64,000 bases of DNA from Didymella arachidicola (Eukaryota > Ascomycota > Dothideomycetes > Pleosporales > Didymellaceae): positions 1,364,001 to 1,428,000 of the forward strand of contig CM049999.1 in NCBI GenBank assembly GCA_016630955.3, written 5' to 3'. The notes beneath the pieces are model-generated. The model was not told the origin of the DNA and did not search any database. It was given only the letters and a program-made list of their open reading frames with translations. Of this stretch, positions 23,530 to 35,012 are shown one piece after another. Each line of letters opens with the position of its first letter. Position 1 is the stretch's first letter. Made by a program: the position numbers and the translations under genes.

Positions 23530-25231
23530 ATGCAACCCTCGGATGCTGGATGGACGTGCCTCCCCATCCTCGCGATGATTACAACATCTCATGCAGCGAA
23601 TCTTGGTAATCGCCAATCTACATCTACACCCGCAAACTCCGGCTACTGGGGCGACCCGGATGCTTCTCGTGCAGTCTTCACAGTTATATCGATGCTGAGT
23701 ATCAGCGTGCTCGCAGGGATGCTTGGTGAGTTTCTCCCAGCTTTCGAAGAAGGAGGTGACCAACATGGTAGGTTACCGCGTGCGTCAAGTCGACCTCAAA
23801 CGTGTCAGAGACTTGTGCTTCGCACACGTCCTGATCGGCCTTCTGTACATCACCTCCATCTGCTTTGTCTTTTCCGCGGCAGTCGTAAAAAGCGGACTCG
23901 GCCTTAGGACGATAGGAATCTGTCGAGTAGCGGTATTTTCTTGCCTTTGCCTCTACATCTTCAGCAAGATCGTCATGTAAGTTTGCCATGGAACGATTGT
24001 TACCCCACGTCAGTTCTACGCGCTGCTGATCTTGCCCAGGTATTTCTTCCTCGTCGAACGCGCACATGCACTCCGAGCTCCGTTCATGAAAAGGACGCAC
24101 GACTGGATCTGGGTGGTGGGAATCACACTAACGGTGTCGGGCTTCGCTGCCATCGGCGTGGTGGCGTTTGTGAATCCCATCGCGGAGATTTCATCGATTG
24201 ACGGTCGATGCCGCATCGGTATCCCCCGATACACAACCATACCGCTGGTAGTGTACGATGTCGTTCTCAACATCCTGCTCACGCTGGTCTTCGTCTATCT
24301 ACTGAGCCCGCTCATCCGCTCGGGCAAGCTCTCGACAAAAGCGTTCCCTGCAAGTCGCTTCACAGCATGGCTGGGGAACATGTGCAGTCATTCCAAGGCG
24401 CAGACCAGCCTGATCCAAGCAAATCAGGGCAATCAGCACATGGCCAGAAAGATTGAGAAGCTTCTACTCAAAACGTTGATCGGCTCGGTATTGGTCATGT
24501 TACCTACGGTAGGCAATTTCACGGCATTGAGCGCACTTGATGGGCGAGAACCGGGCTGGGTCTGCTTGACTACATGCACTTTCGATGGTTGGAGATCTCT
24601 TCTTCCCATGCATTACATGACTGACGCTGGTTCCAGTCGTCTGGACTGTAGGCGTCTTTCATTGGCTGACAGTCGGGTCGAAGGAAGCGGAGGAGAGGAG
24701 GCTGTCCATGGAGTAAGTTTTGCACTGTCTGATGATCGGTTATGGACCTGAGAAGCCTAACACTGAGCTGTTGTCAGATTGAGCCATCCCTCGCGGCCGC
24801 AAGCTACGCTACCAACCGTGTGCCGCACGACCACGACGATATCGAAACAGGTACGGGCGTCAGACATGTCTTCAGCGGTCTCGACCAACGACATGCTACC
24901 CAGACGTTCTAGGGATATTGATGGCCCGAGGCCTGTACAGGGCATTTGCACCCATAGAGTTGCCGGCATACCAACCACGAGCTCAAAATCACTGCCTTGC
25001 TACGCCGACTTTGAGATGGCGGACACGGAATCAAAGCCCCGTCCTGCCGCACCCGCACGCTCTAGTAGTGCACCGCTGCCTCGCGCTCTCAGAAATCCGA
25101 GTCTTCCTCCTCGAAAATGGTCTGAGACAGCAAACCACGGCCGCGGCGGCCGGGCACCCTGTCCACTACGACTGGAATGGGAAGAGTTGGGGCCAGCATT
25201 TGATCCTGCTTCTCGCGGCGAGCTGCCCTGA
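23530..25231 (+). CDS. Conserved fungal multi-pass membrane protein of unknown function
   Basis: Exons 23530-23725, 23772-23976, 24040-24587 and 24637-24712 join cleanly, and a fifth exon begins at 24778. About seven hydrophobic helices are visible, including AVFTVISMLSISVLAGML, CFAHVLIGLLYITSICFVFS, WVVGITLTVSGFAAIGVVAF and LVVYDVVLNILLTLVFVYLL. The block YFFLVERAHALRAPFMKR, the DGRCRIGIP loop and the PGWVCLTTCTFD segment recur in a family of uncharacterised Pezizomycotina proteins. The last exon is uncertain. The obvious acceptor leads to a stop at 25231 and runs into the opposite-strand gene; a different acceptor would end at 24912. Topology resembles a receptor, but I assign no function. 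Confidence 0.65.
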
Positions 25232-25664
25232 ACTCTGCAGTGGTGCGGGCCTTGGGTGGGGTGTCCTTTCCGGTGTGGTCAATACCGAGGGATGATGACA
25301 GGAATTTGAAGATGAAGTATAGGATAGCCCCGGTCATGCAGCCTATGAGACCAGCGGTGCCAAGGTAGATGTAGAGGGTCTGGAGATGAGTTAGTGGCTG
25401 CTTTGCTTGCGTCGGTTGTAAACACACCTCGATTCGCTCAAGCCATTTCACCTGCAGTGGTAGCGTGAGAATGTGGTACAGTCCCCTGACGAGATGTACA
25501 AAGGGCAGGACCAGAAAGCTACCGACGATCCATATCGGCGACAGCAGGAAGACGGCCAGTCGCACCACCGGCGACAGAACAATGCGTACAGCGCTGATGA
25601 GCTTGCTTACCGGCCACCAGACGAGGTTCACAACGGTGAGGACCTTGACGAGGGCGTCGTCCAT
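25089..25664 (-). CDS. Small conserved fungal membrane protein
   Basis: Exons 25664-25428 and 25379-25089 give 175 aa. The 48-bp intron would be read through in frame, but it has GTGTGT, CTAAC and CAG signals, so I remove it. The first 100 residues are almost continuous hydrophobic/amphipathic helix (VKVLTVVNLVWWPVSKL, VRLAVFLLSPIWIVGSFLVL). One further membrane span (YLGTAGLIGCMTGAILYFIF) precedes a basic, cytosolic-looking tail ending EEEDSDF. Upstream DNA (25740-25800) can encode GYFFLLLGLVWCFYT, so a further 5' exon is possible. I do not recognise a characterised family. Its 3' end may overlap that of the plus-strand neighbour. Confidence 0.6.
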   Translation of the reverse strand: MDDALVKVLTVVNLVWWPVSKLISAVRIVLSPVVRLAVFLLSPIWIVGSFLVLPFVHLVRGLYHILTLPLQVKWLERIEVCLQPTQAKQPLTHLQTLYIYLGTAGLIGCMTGAILYFIFKFLSSSLGIDHTGKDTPPKARTTAEFRAARREKQDQMLAPTLPIPVVVDRVPGRRGRGLLSQTIFEEEDSDF

Positions 25665-26327
25665 GCCAAGGGGGGTGTACTGGTTGGAGTAGCTGTGGTG
25701 TCCGAAAGAGGAAGCTACAGCGCGGACATGATGACGTACGTGTGTAGAAGCACCAAACAAGTCCTAGCAGGAGAAAGAAATAGCCGTGCGTGCAATTGAT
25801 GGGTGAATTCAGGCTCCTGGTGAAGCGCGAAGTGCGGACGGGTTCGACGATGGGCAGATAATTAAAGCTAGGGGTATGCAGTGCTATGCACGCCCGTCCC
25901 TAGCTAGGTGCATGAGGGGTGCATGAATGGACGAGACAACAAGGGCCGGTATCGATCACAGAACAACCAATAAAGGCCGTTCCGTGAGTGCACTAGTCAT
26001 TCAGAGACCTCGAGAAACGTCTGCGGGCCACGTCGTGTTCTCATTCATTGGTGCACCCCTCTTTGTATGCACGGTGGCCCGGGCCCCGGGGCATGCATCC
26101 TGCCCTGCTGCTGGGACGGGCGATTGTGGAGAGCTAGGCAAGACGTGTGGTGCTTGTCTTGGACAACGCCGGGTCTGCAGAGGGAGCGGTTCAGAGGGAG
26201 CGGTTTCTAGCTTGCTTCCAGCTTGCTTCTGGCTCGTTTCCAGCTTGCGTCCAGGCTCCAGCTCGCTTGCAGCTCGCTTCCAGCTCGCTGCTTCCATCGC
26301 AGCCGCCGGATCTGGTCGCGGCCAGGC
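25665..26327. promoter_or_regulatory. Divergent upstream region / SNF1-beta 5' leader
   Basis: The part at about 26200-26300 consists of degenerate direct repeats of an AGCTCGCTTCC-like unit, a small minisatellite just ahead of the SNF1-beta ATG. Confidence 0.5.
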
Positions 26328-27967
26328 ATGGGCAACCAGCACTCCAGCTCGCGGTCGACGCCGGCCTCGAGTCAACCGCAGAGCCCCGTCGGCTCCCACA
26401 ACACGGCCCACTCGCAAGACAAAGAAAGGGACAGAGAGAAGCACGACAAGCAGCACCTCCACCTCGGCTTCCGCACTGGCAGACGCGCGAGCATCCAGCC
26501 CGTCACGCTGACGCAGGTCGCCCCTCCGTCTGCGAGCACCGAGAGCGACGTCCGCGTCGAGCGGGGCCGAGCCAGCACACACAACTCGACCGCGCACGTC
26601 GCCAGCCAGCTCCGCGCCGCGCAGGACCGCAGCATTGTGGGCGACGGAGGATCCGAGAAGATGGGGAACGAGCAGAGCAGCCAGAAGCGGGAGCGCGAGG
26701 GGAAGCAGAGTCGCCAGCCCACGCCGCAGCCCGCGTCGACGAGCACCGCACCGCCGCCATCGCATGCGACGACAACACCGCCGCCCGCACCCAAGCAGCC
26801 CTCCCCGCCCGTCCCCACGGCCTCGCCGCCCCCGACAGAAGTGCACGCCATCCCCATCGACGCGCCGCCCAGCAGCAGAACCGAGCAGGCCATCGCAGGC
26901 TCGCTCGACCCCGCCTCGGCCTCGCAAGACTACCTCGTCCCCTCGTCCCACTTCAGCCGCCCGCCGCGCCTGCCGCTCCCCATCGAGGAGGAAGTCCACA
27001 CCCCCGGCTCGCCCATCATCGCCCCCGCGGACCTGCCCGCCGAGGCGCTGGACCACGGCGATGTCGAGGGCGTGCTGCCGCGCCGCACGTCGATGCTGAG
27101 CAGCACGACGGCCGACGATGATGATTTGGGCGAGGAGTTCAAGGTGCCGACCCCCGGGAGGCCGACGGTGCAGACGCTGGTCGAGTGGGAGGGGAGCGGC
27201 GAGAGGGTCTATGTTACGGGGACGTTTGCGGGGTGGAATAAAAAGTATAAGCTGCATAGGAAGTAAGTCGTCTCTTTCCATGGAGTTGTACCGGCTGACA
27301 TGTCTCTAGTGGCCCCAGCAAGAAGGAAAACGTCCTTTCTGCGCTGGTCCCTATCCACCCGGGCACCCACCACCTCATGTTCATCGTGGACAACGACATG
27401 ATGATCTCGGACAAGCTGCCCACCGCCGTCGACTACACAAACATCCTCGTCAACTACCTCGAGGTGTCGTACGACGATATTGAGAGGCAGCAGGCAGCAA
27501 AGGCAGCAGAGAAGCCCTCGGACGCACCAGCATCAACCGAGCCACAACCACCCCAAAACCCCCCCTCCCCCACCATCCCCATCGTCAAACCCCCCACCGC
27601 CGAACTCCCCAACACCACCCTCCCCTCGCCCCAAAAACGCTACCACTCCCGCATCCCCCAATACCTCGTCGACCTCGACGCCCCCGAGGAATCCTCCCGC
27701 TTCGCCCGCGCCAACGCCGCATCCAGCGCCCTCCCCACGCCGCCCAGCCTGCCCATGTTTCTGAGCAAAAGCATTCTCAACGGCACGACGCCGATGAAAG
27801 ACGATAGCTCTGTGCTGATCATGCCGAATCATACGGTGCTGAATCATCTGGCGACGAGTAGTATCAAGGATAATGTGCTGGCGACGAGCGCGACGACGCG
27901 GTATAAGCAGAAGTTTTTGACGACGATTATGTACAAGCCCAAGGAGGAGAGGGGGGAGGTTTATTGA
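26328..27967 (+). CDS. SNF1/AMPK beta subunit (Sip2/Gal83 type)
   Basis: Exons 26328-27262 and 27310-27967 give 530 aa. The N-terminus MGNQHSSS fits N-myristoylation. A long disordered Ser/Pro/Thr-rich region follows. The AMPK glycogen-binding domain (CBM48) starts at about 285: VEWEGSGERVYVTGTFAGW, then LHRNGPSKKEN across the intron, ending HLMFIVDNDMMISDKLPTAVD. The C-terminal ASC domain (about 425-530) begins IPQYLVDLDAP and contains LPMFLSKSILNGT, MPNHTVLNHLATSSIKDNV and TRYKQKFLTTIMYKP. Beta subunits scaffold Snf1 with the gamma subunit and direct its location in glucose starvation. A second myristoylation-type start lies in frame at 26661 (MGNEQSSQ), so shorter isoforms are possible. 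Confidence 0.9.
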
Positions 27968-28473
27968 GTGGTATGGTGTGGTGTGGTGTGGTGTGGTAGA
28001 GAGGATGGTCGAATGGGTTGCGTGTAGTGCCGAAATTACCCTGAATCTGCATCCAAGTGCACATGTAGTGTAGACAGAGCACAGCGGCATAGTGTAGAGG
28101 CTGAAAATAAGAGCAGGTTTACCCTTTAATCCCTTGTCTACAGTAATAACTATTATGCCTGTCTGATAGAATGCCGCTGAGATTTCAACGCGCGTAGTCC
28201 AAGTAGTAAAGACTGTAAGGCGGGGCGCCGACTTCCATCACATGAAGGCGGGGCGCCGACTTCCATCACATGAAGGCGGTGCTGCAGATCGCCGCCGGGA
28301 TTCCGAACTAGCTCAACCGCAACGTACCGCACCGCACCGCACTGCTTCCCACGCAGGACGCCGCGCATCATGTCGCCGTGGAGACGTTAGCGGTTGGAAT
28401 ACAACACCGCACTCACGAACCGCTGCCCTTGCACACCTTGGATACCGTTCCGTTCGCAGGGCTCACGCCGACC
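27968..28473. other. Intergenic, with tandem repeats
   Basis: A GGTGT pentamer run follows the SNF1-beta stop (about 27972-27998). Further right are two and a third copies of a 28-bp unit (28217-28279). No gene was seen. Confidence 0.6.
28217..28279. repeat. 28-bp tandem repeat
   Basis: Two perfect copies of a 28-bp unit beginning AAGGCGGGGCGCCGACTTCC sit at 28217-28244 and 28245-28272, followed by a partial third. The core GGGCGCC is palindromic. The repeat lies about 200 bp upstream of the Mg2+ transporter ATG. Confidence 0.8.
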
Positions 28474-30204
28474 ATGTACCTCCCGCCCCTGCCGCACAAC
28501 GACATCGTCAGCGCCTTCGCAGGCCGCTACGACGAGAGCTGGAGCAGTCTTATTGGCATTGTGACTGCGATCGTGGGCAATGTGCTGATTAGCTTCGCGC
28601 TGAATACGCAGCGCTATGCGCATATCAAGCTGGACCGCGAGTGGCACGAGGAGGAGAAGCGGAGGAAGCAGACCACGCCCAAGTCCCCCGGTCGGGGCTC
28701 GGAACAGCAACCACTCCTCACACCCCCACACGAAAAACGGCAGAAGTCCTACCTCCAAAGCCCCTACTGGTGGTGCGGCATCGTGCTCATGACCGTCGGC
28801 GAAGCCGGAAACTTCCTCGCGTACGGCTTCGCGCCCGCGTCCATTGTCAGCCCCCTCGGCGTCGTCGCCCTGATATCAAACTGCATCATCGCGCCCTTCA
28901 TGCTCAAGGAACCCTTCCGCTGGCGCGACGCCGCGGGGGTCATCGTCGCCGTCGGCGGCGCCGTAACCGTCGTCCTCTCCGCCAGCGACAACAACCCCAA
29001 GCTCGGCCCCGACGAGATCTGGGCGCTGATCACGCGCTGGGAGTTCGAGACGTATCTTGGCGTGAGTGTCGGGGTCATTGTCGTGTTGATGGGCGCGAGT
29101 AATCGCTTCGGGGACAAGAATATCCTGGTTGATCTCGGGCTCGTGGGGCTGTTTGGCGGCTTCACGGCGCTCAGCACAAAGGGCGTGGCGAGCTTGCTGT
29201 CGTATACGCTGTGGCGCGTCATCACGTTTCCCGTTTTTTACCTGCTGGTGGCCATCCTCGTGGGGACCGCCGTCATGCAGATCAAGTATATCAACCGCGC
29301 GCTGCAGCGCTTCGACGCTACGCAGGTAATTCCTGTGCAGTTCGTTCTGTTCACGCTGAGCGTGATCCTCGGGTCGGCGATTTTGTACCGCGATTTCGAG
29401 CGCACGTCCGGCGGCGACGCGGGCAAGTTTGTGGGCGGGTGCGCGTTGACGTTTTCGGGGGTGTGGTTGATTACCAGCGGGAGACCGCGGCGGCACGACG
29501 ATGACGCAGACGCAGACGCAGACGCAGACGAGGACCACGACCCCGAGTCCGACGATGCTATCCACCTCCACCGCGAGCGCTACCGCGATTCCATCTCCAC
29601 CGCATCCAACGCCTCGTCATCAACCATCCGCCCCGCCTCACCCCTACCCATCAACCAAGACCAAAACCAAGACCAATCCACACCAACCATCAACCTCACC
29701 ACCGCACCGCCCTCCACTCCTCCCGTCACTTCAAACCTGTCCGCCCTCACCTCCCTCATCCAAACCCCCTCCTCCAACCCCCACGACTCCCCCAAACCCT
29801 CCATCCACAGACACACTTCCACCCCCGTCCTCCCCAGCGAAGCCGCCCCTCCCCCTTCTCACCTCTCCACAACCCCGCGCACACCCTCTCGCGGCAAGAG
29901 CCACGACGACCTCCCCTGCACCCCCGGCTCCGCCTCCGCGCAGCCTGCGCCAAGGAGACTCCGCACAAACGAGAGACAGCGCAGTACGGGGCAGTTGCTA
30001 GCGTCGCCGTTGTCGACGGGGTTGAGTGCGCTGGTGCAGGGGTTGAAGCGCGGGGGTGGGAGGAGGGCGAGTGCGGTGGGGATAGGGGAGGGGAGACGGG
30101 GGAGTGTGTTGGGGTTGAGTAGTAGTAGTGGGAATGAGGGGGAGGTGTTTGGGGAGTTGCTGAGGAGGGGCAGGGCGGATGAGGCCGAGGAAGGCGAGGT
30201 GTAG
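28474..30204 (+). CDS. NIPA-type magnesium transporter (DUF803)
   Basis: Single exon of 576 aa. The first ATG of the frame is at 28474. The frame is open upstream but has no earlier ATG. Nine hydrophobic segments fit the NIPA fold: SLIGIVTAIVGNVLISFALN, WWCGIVLMTVGEAGNFLAYG, FAPASIVSPLGVVALISNCI, ISF/LGAS loops, ATQVIPVQFVLFTLSVILGS and LTFSGVWLITSG. NIPA proteins carry Mg2+ across plasma or endosomal membranes. The roughly 215-aa tail is cytosolic, Ser/Thr/Pro-rich and carries an in-frame GACGCA repeat coding for Asp-Ala (about 29505-29535). Confidence 0.87.
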   Translation: MYLPPLPHNDIVSAFAGRYDESWSSLIGIVTAIVGNVLISFALNTQRYAHIKLDREWHEEEKRRKQTTPKSPGRGSEQQPLLTPPHEKRQKSYLQSPYWWCGIVLMTVGEAGNFLAYGFAPASIVSPLGVVALISNCIIAPFMLKEPFRWRDAAGVIVAVGGAVTVVLSASDNNPKLGPDEIWALITRWEFETYLGVSVGVIVVLMGASNRFGDKNILVDLGLVGLFGGFTALSTKGVASLLSYTLWRVITFPVFYLLVAILVGTAVMQIKYINRALQRFDATQVIPVQFVLFTLSVILGSAILYRDFERTSGGDAGKFVGGCALTFSGVWLITSGRPRRHDDDADADADADEDHDPESDDAIHLHRERYRDSISTASNASSSTIRPASPLPINQDQNQDQSTPTINLTTAPPSTPPVTSNLSALTSLIQTPSSNPHDSPKPSIHRHTSTPVLPSEAAPPPSHLSTTPRTPSRGKSHDDLPCTPGSASAQPAPRRLRTNERQRSTGQLLASPLSTGLSALVQGLKRGGGRRASAVGIGEGRRGSVLGLSSSSGNEGEVFGELLRRGRADEAEEGEV

Positions 30205-33200
30205 ATACGCAGTTGTTGGATACGATATATTTTGGTTATGAGATGCTTGGTTGCTGTGAAGTTGTTCGATGCAATTCATGCAAAACTACACCCAACCCGA
30301 ACCTACATCTCACTATACGAGGCTAAGAGCTGCTTGCGCACTTTCAAACCCTCTCGTTCCTCCCATCCTATCCAGCACACATGAGATGCGCCGCACCTCC
30401 CCCCCTTCTCCTCCACCCATCTCCCTCTAACAAGTATTGCCAAGCCCTAACCCCTATTTTTCTTCCCAGACAAATCTCAACCGCACCCGCCCTTGCACAC
30501 CTTGCAACATCTACACCGAACCGAACCGCAGTGTTGCATAGACAGACAGAGCGATGGCTACATTCTCCAGGATCTAGGATGTATAGGTCGGAGCGCAGCG
30601 CTTATCTTGTTTAGTCACGATAGGTCTATACTGTAGTAGGTTGTACGACAGCGAGGAAGGATGATTGTGGTGCCAAACTTTGCAGGTGCGAAAGGAAAAG
30701 GATAGCCTTGCTGTCAGCTTGGGTGTTAGCTTGGGTGTTGAAGTAATCAATACAAGGCTGGTTTGTATAGTAGTCCGCGCGGAACAGCACGACGAGCCGA
30801 GTCAAGCGACTGTGCGGGTTTTGTAGCAAGTGTACAAGTGCAAGACGGAAAGTCTACTTGACGCGTCGCGAAAAAGAGGGACGCGGATGCGGATAGAAGA
30901 ATATGTATATATATATACTGCGGTCTACCAGGTCGCGGAGGGTGTGTACGAGGGCTTCTTCGTCGCTGTGGGTGAGTTGCGACGTTCGGCGCTCGCAGCT
31001 CAGACGCAACGCAACGCCACGCCGAGGTTGAATCAGAGACATCAGCTCCGATAATTACTATTTGGTTTGGCGTCGGGTGCGGCTTTCACTCCCCATTCCC
31101 GGCTAGCCGCCGCGTCATGTCCGCGCGGCCCATGTCCAACTCTGCACGCCGGCAGGATGTGGATGTGGGGGTGGTGGGTTTGCGATGGGGTGGAGGGGAT
31201 GGGGTGAGGGTTTGAGGGTAGAGTGTGGTGTTGTGCTGCTTTTGCAGTGTATCGAGGGCTGCGGAGAATGGGGTGATGCAGAAAGCAAAGCGGGTTGGTG
31301 TGGTTTTGAGGGGATGGGGAGGTGGGAGGTGGGCTTTTCTTTGCGTGTGATGGGTCTCGAGAAGGGGGTTGGTTTTGGGTGCATTGGAAGGTATATTGAT
31401 GTCTACCTGCAAGAATTGATCGAGGCGAAGGAATCACCACTGCTGCCAGGAGCATAGTGGTTAGTACCTTGTAATGACGCGGCCTCACAGCATCGCTTGA
31501 CCTGGGCTGGCAGACTCAATAACCCAGCTTGGTAGATTAAACGCATTGCTCTGCTGCCGACTGACAGTGTAATTCTACATCAGATCGGTCAAGATCTCGT
31601 CGTGCAGAATCTGGAGAAAGCCCGTGTCACAGCCACAGTAACGGTACCCGTCTATTGTAGCTGCAACAGAGGAGTGACATCGAGATGTCGGGGTGACTGC
31701 TCGGCAAAGTTTCGTGCAGACAGAGCGTCCTCTATGTAGTGTACGAGGCCCCGTTCTACGCGCAATCAATTGACAACGTCTACGCGATCCAGACTCTCTG
31801 TCCTGACGAGGACGAGGATCTCGTTGTATGACTGTGTCATTCACCGGACAATAAAGGCTACGCCAAGCCACGGAATACGAAACTGTTGGGATAACAGCAG
31901 ACTATGCGGTGCAGGTTGCTCGACAGATAGCCCCTTGCTGGACAGTGAGGCGTGCAAACTCCGACTGCGACTTGGATTCAGCCGATCTGGAAGCAGTCCA
32001 GCGAGAGTGAGCTATTCGTATCGAAATCCTACTTCACGTCAGTACAACGATGCACCTGCTGTAGATGTAGCAGTTTGCTTCTCGTACACTCGTCTAGCGA
32101 GTATACAACTCGTACAGAAGCAACGTCGAATGGCCACTACGCGGGAGCTAGCATGACACCCGTAGCCGCAGTCCGTGGAAGCGAGTATCCGGCCGACGTC
32201 GGTCATCCAATGTAGAAGCCGCACGGGAATGTTGTGGTATGTGAAAAAATATGGCGATTGTGAGATCCTGTCATTGGTCAATACTGCTCGATCAAGTTTG
32301 ACGGAATGTCTGGTTGCACAGCATCTGTACTCGAGCTTGGTTCGTGCGTGTAACGCGGCTGAACTCGAGCGCGCACAGAGGGGCCACAAGGCTGAATGGA
32401 GGACCTGTGAAGGGTGGAAGTCTCAATCCAGGCGAATGAGAGTGTCTGTGAGGAAGGCTGGGACATGTTGAGCGCCTCAGGTGCAGATCTCGTCCCATCG
32501 GGCATCTGCATCTAATTCGTTCACTTCTATCGGTCGACAACACGACAACAGATGTCCAGCTACTCAACGAGTATGTGATCACCCTGCAATCACTTTTTAA
32601 ACCATGTTTTCAGTTCGTAAGGGCAGCGGCGCGCGCTGATCAGCAGTATGGATGCCCAGATCGCCAGCACACGTAGTGATGTATTGCAGCCCAATGACGT
32701 AGCTGCGGATGCAGCAACGATTCCAATCGTCCGTCGTTTGCAAACGCGCCCTGAACCAGATGAAGGTGAGCACCACGTGATCGAACCGGATGTCGACCCT
32801 GGAAGGTGGGGCAACCTGCACCTTGACGTACGAACAGGCGAGCGAACCAGCCGGAACTTTGACGGCACTCGCTAGCCTACCCACGTCTGATGCCCGTAAT
32901 TTCTGTTTCAGCGTCGTTCGACTTCAGGCCCTGCATCGTTGACTCGCAGCGATGCTGGTGCAAGACTTGATCTTCGAAGCAGCTGTTGCACGCTGCGCCC
33001 TCGAGTGAGACCGCACGTGCTGTGAGACTCGGAAGGGATGACCGAGCGCTTGCTTGAAAATCACCCTCGTCATGAATGGTCTATATGCATGTCCGTTCCT
33101 GCACGTCTGGCTCGATTCGTACTAAATCCACAGCAATGAGGACTTTTTGGTGTAACGTGTACCGATCCGTGGTTCATCAGGCTGCCGGGGCTCTGCTGCC

Positions 33201-35012
33201 GGGACAGAGGCGCCGTTGAGCATCCACAATGGCTTGTCAATCAGGGACGAACGCTGTCTGAACAGTGAATTGGCGGCCCACGTTCAAAGTGGATCGGGAG
33301 GGGTGTTGAGGATGGCTGCAGAGGCTCTGCAAGTCGGCAGGCTCACGGCAGGAGGGCCCTGCGCTTACAAGGACCAGGGCGTGCTGGCAGCAGGTCAGCT
33401 GTCGCAGATGTGGATGCGGGAAATTCAGATGTGTGGCAGAGAAATTATGACGAGTCGACAAAAGAGGCGGGCGCTGATTGACGCCTGTCGTGCAAATAAA
33501 GAGCTGCTGTGATGCACGACCGGCATTGCAGGGTACATCACGAATTGCCTATGACCGACGGCGCTCATACGTCCGCTGGCTTGGGGTTGGTGTCGGTGGC
33601 CCGCAACGCAAGTGCCTGAGGACGTCAACGGCGAATTGCAGAACTCAACATGCAAGCACTATTGAGATATCCCGTCTCTGCTGCAGCCTGCACAGCGAAG
33701 GGTCTGAAGAGGCTGACTCAAGGCCACCGTAGCAGTGACTGTGCCAATGTGCCGCCATCTGGTGACTCTGCTTGGCTTTGCTAAGCTCCTGTAGTGGAGC
33801 GCTCAGGCCATGATTCAACATGTCTTCCAGCGCTGGCTGCCGCGTGATGTGAGGCCTCCGGCGTCGAGTGCCAAACAAAGACGTGAGCGTCACGATCATC
33901 CTCACTAATATGCTCGTTGGAACGGCCACCCAACTGCACGGCATCACGGTGAAGGGGCAGATCCATTGGAGAGCAGTTCCTTGTCCAGCCACGCGCGGTA
34001 TGGGTCCCAGCAAGTGGGTTTTGGGCTGGCTATTTCAGGCGGCGTGCTTGAAGAGGAGAATCTGAGCGCTCACGTGCAGCCGGCGTATGGAATGTGCCTC
34101 CGCGCCGTGATGCCATGGTGCCAGCTCGCACGGCGGGCGGGCATGGAGGTGAAGAAGAGCGCAGCTTAAATTTAGATGCCGCAGACAGCAGCGCTGCTGG
34201 ACGCGCACAGCCAGGCTACCCAGCGCAGCTCATGCGAACGATTTGCTCGTCTAAACGGCGCAGAGCAGTACGGCAGCGGACGATGACAAACAGAGCTCGC
34301 ACGCTGCCGTGTGCACGCGCTACGTCCTTGAAAGCCGCGCTCCGGTGACGTCTGTTTCACGAAGCAGCGATCTGCTGCTCCTGCTGCGCGAGCCAGCCTC
34401 GTGGATCTAACAGCTCGGTTGCCTTCCGCAGAGCGCAGCAGCTCTGTCAATGCAGACGCGCAGTTCCAGGCGCCTTCACACCACAATTGCCACGCGCTGC
34501 TGCTGAGCCCAGGCCCGGTGTTGCTGGTCGTTGAGAAGCTGACCATTCCCTAACGCGAGCGGCCTTCATGTCACGAGCGCCTCTTCAGCTTTAGCGCCCT
34601 CGTCTGTGCCTACAAGCCCCAAGCCGCCCCGCTCCATCTACGTCGACCCTCAACTCAACCCGCATTCCTCTCATTTTGCAACTCAATCTCAACGTCAATT
34701 ACTCTTCCCTTCACCCTCATCTCCCCGTGCCCCTGTCTGCACACCTGTCTTGCACGCCGTTCACGTGGCCGCTAGCGATTCACCAAGCCACACCTAGCAC
34801 CTGCCACTTTGCCAGCCGCGAGGGTCAACCACGCACACGGAGCACACTCCACCTGCACTCCACCTTGCGCCTACAACACCTCTCGCCCACAACGGATCTA
34901 CTCATTCACACCCGCACCTCCGCCCATACCCTCCTCAGCTACAGCCCACCCTATTCTCGATAGCAGTCCGCGCACGCTTGCCGGACAACCCCTCGTTGCA
35001 GCCCCCCAAACA
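30205..35012. other. Long gene-poor region
   Basis: 4.8 kb without a supportable gene. All frames are short, and most lack an ATG or resemble nothing. A G-rich strand at about 31160-31390 (runs of GGGG and GGTGG) could fold into G-quadruplexes. There is a short TATATA run at about 30902-30920. The last kilobase is pyrimidine-rich (34590-34990) and is probably the GSK3 promoter and leader. I found no tRNA. Confidence 0.5.

Noticed and set aside
26001..27281. 426-codon open frame on the minus strand
   Set aside because: It is the Arg/Gly/Leu-rich mirror of the GC-rich SNF1-beta gene, has low complexity and no family resemblance; openness follows from codon bias of the real gene.
28378..28473. 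32 extra codons at the start of the Mg2+ transporter
   Set aside because: The frame there opens with GTG, not ATG. The first ATG is 28474 and fits the family.
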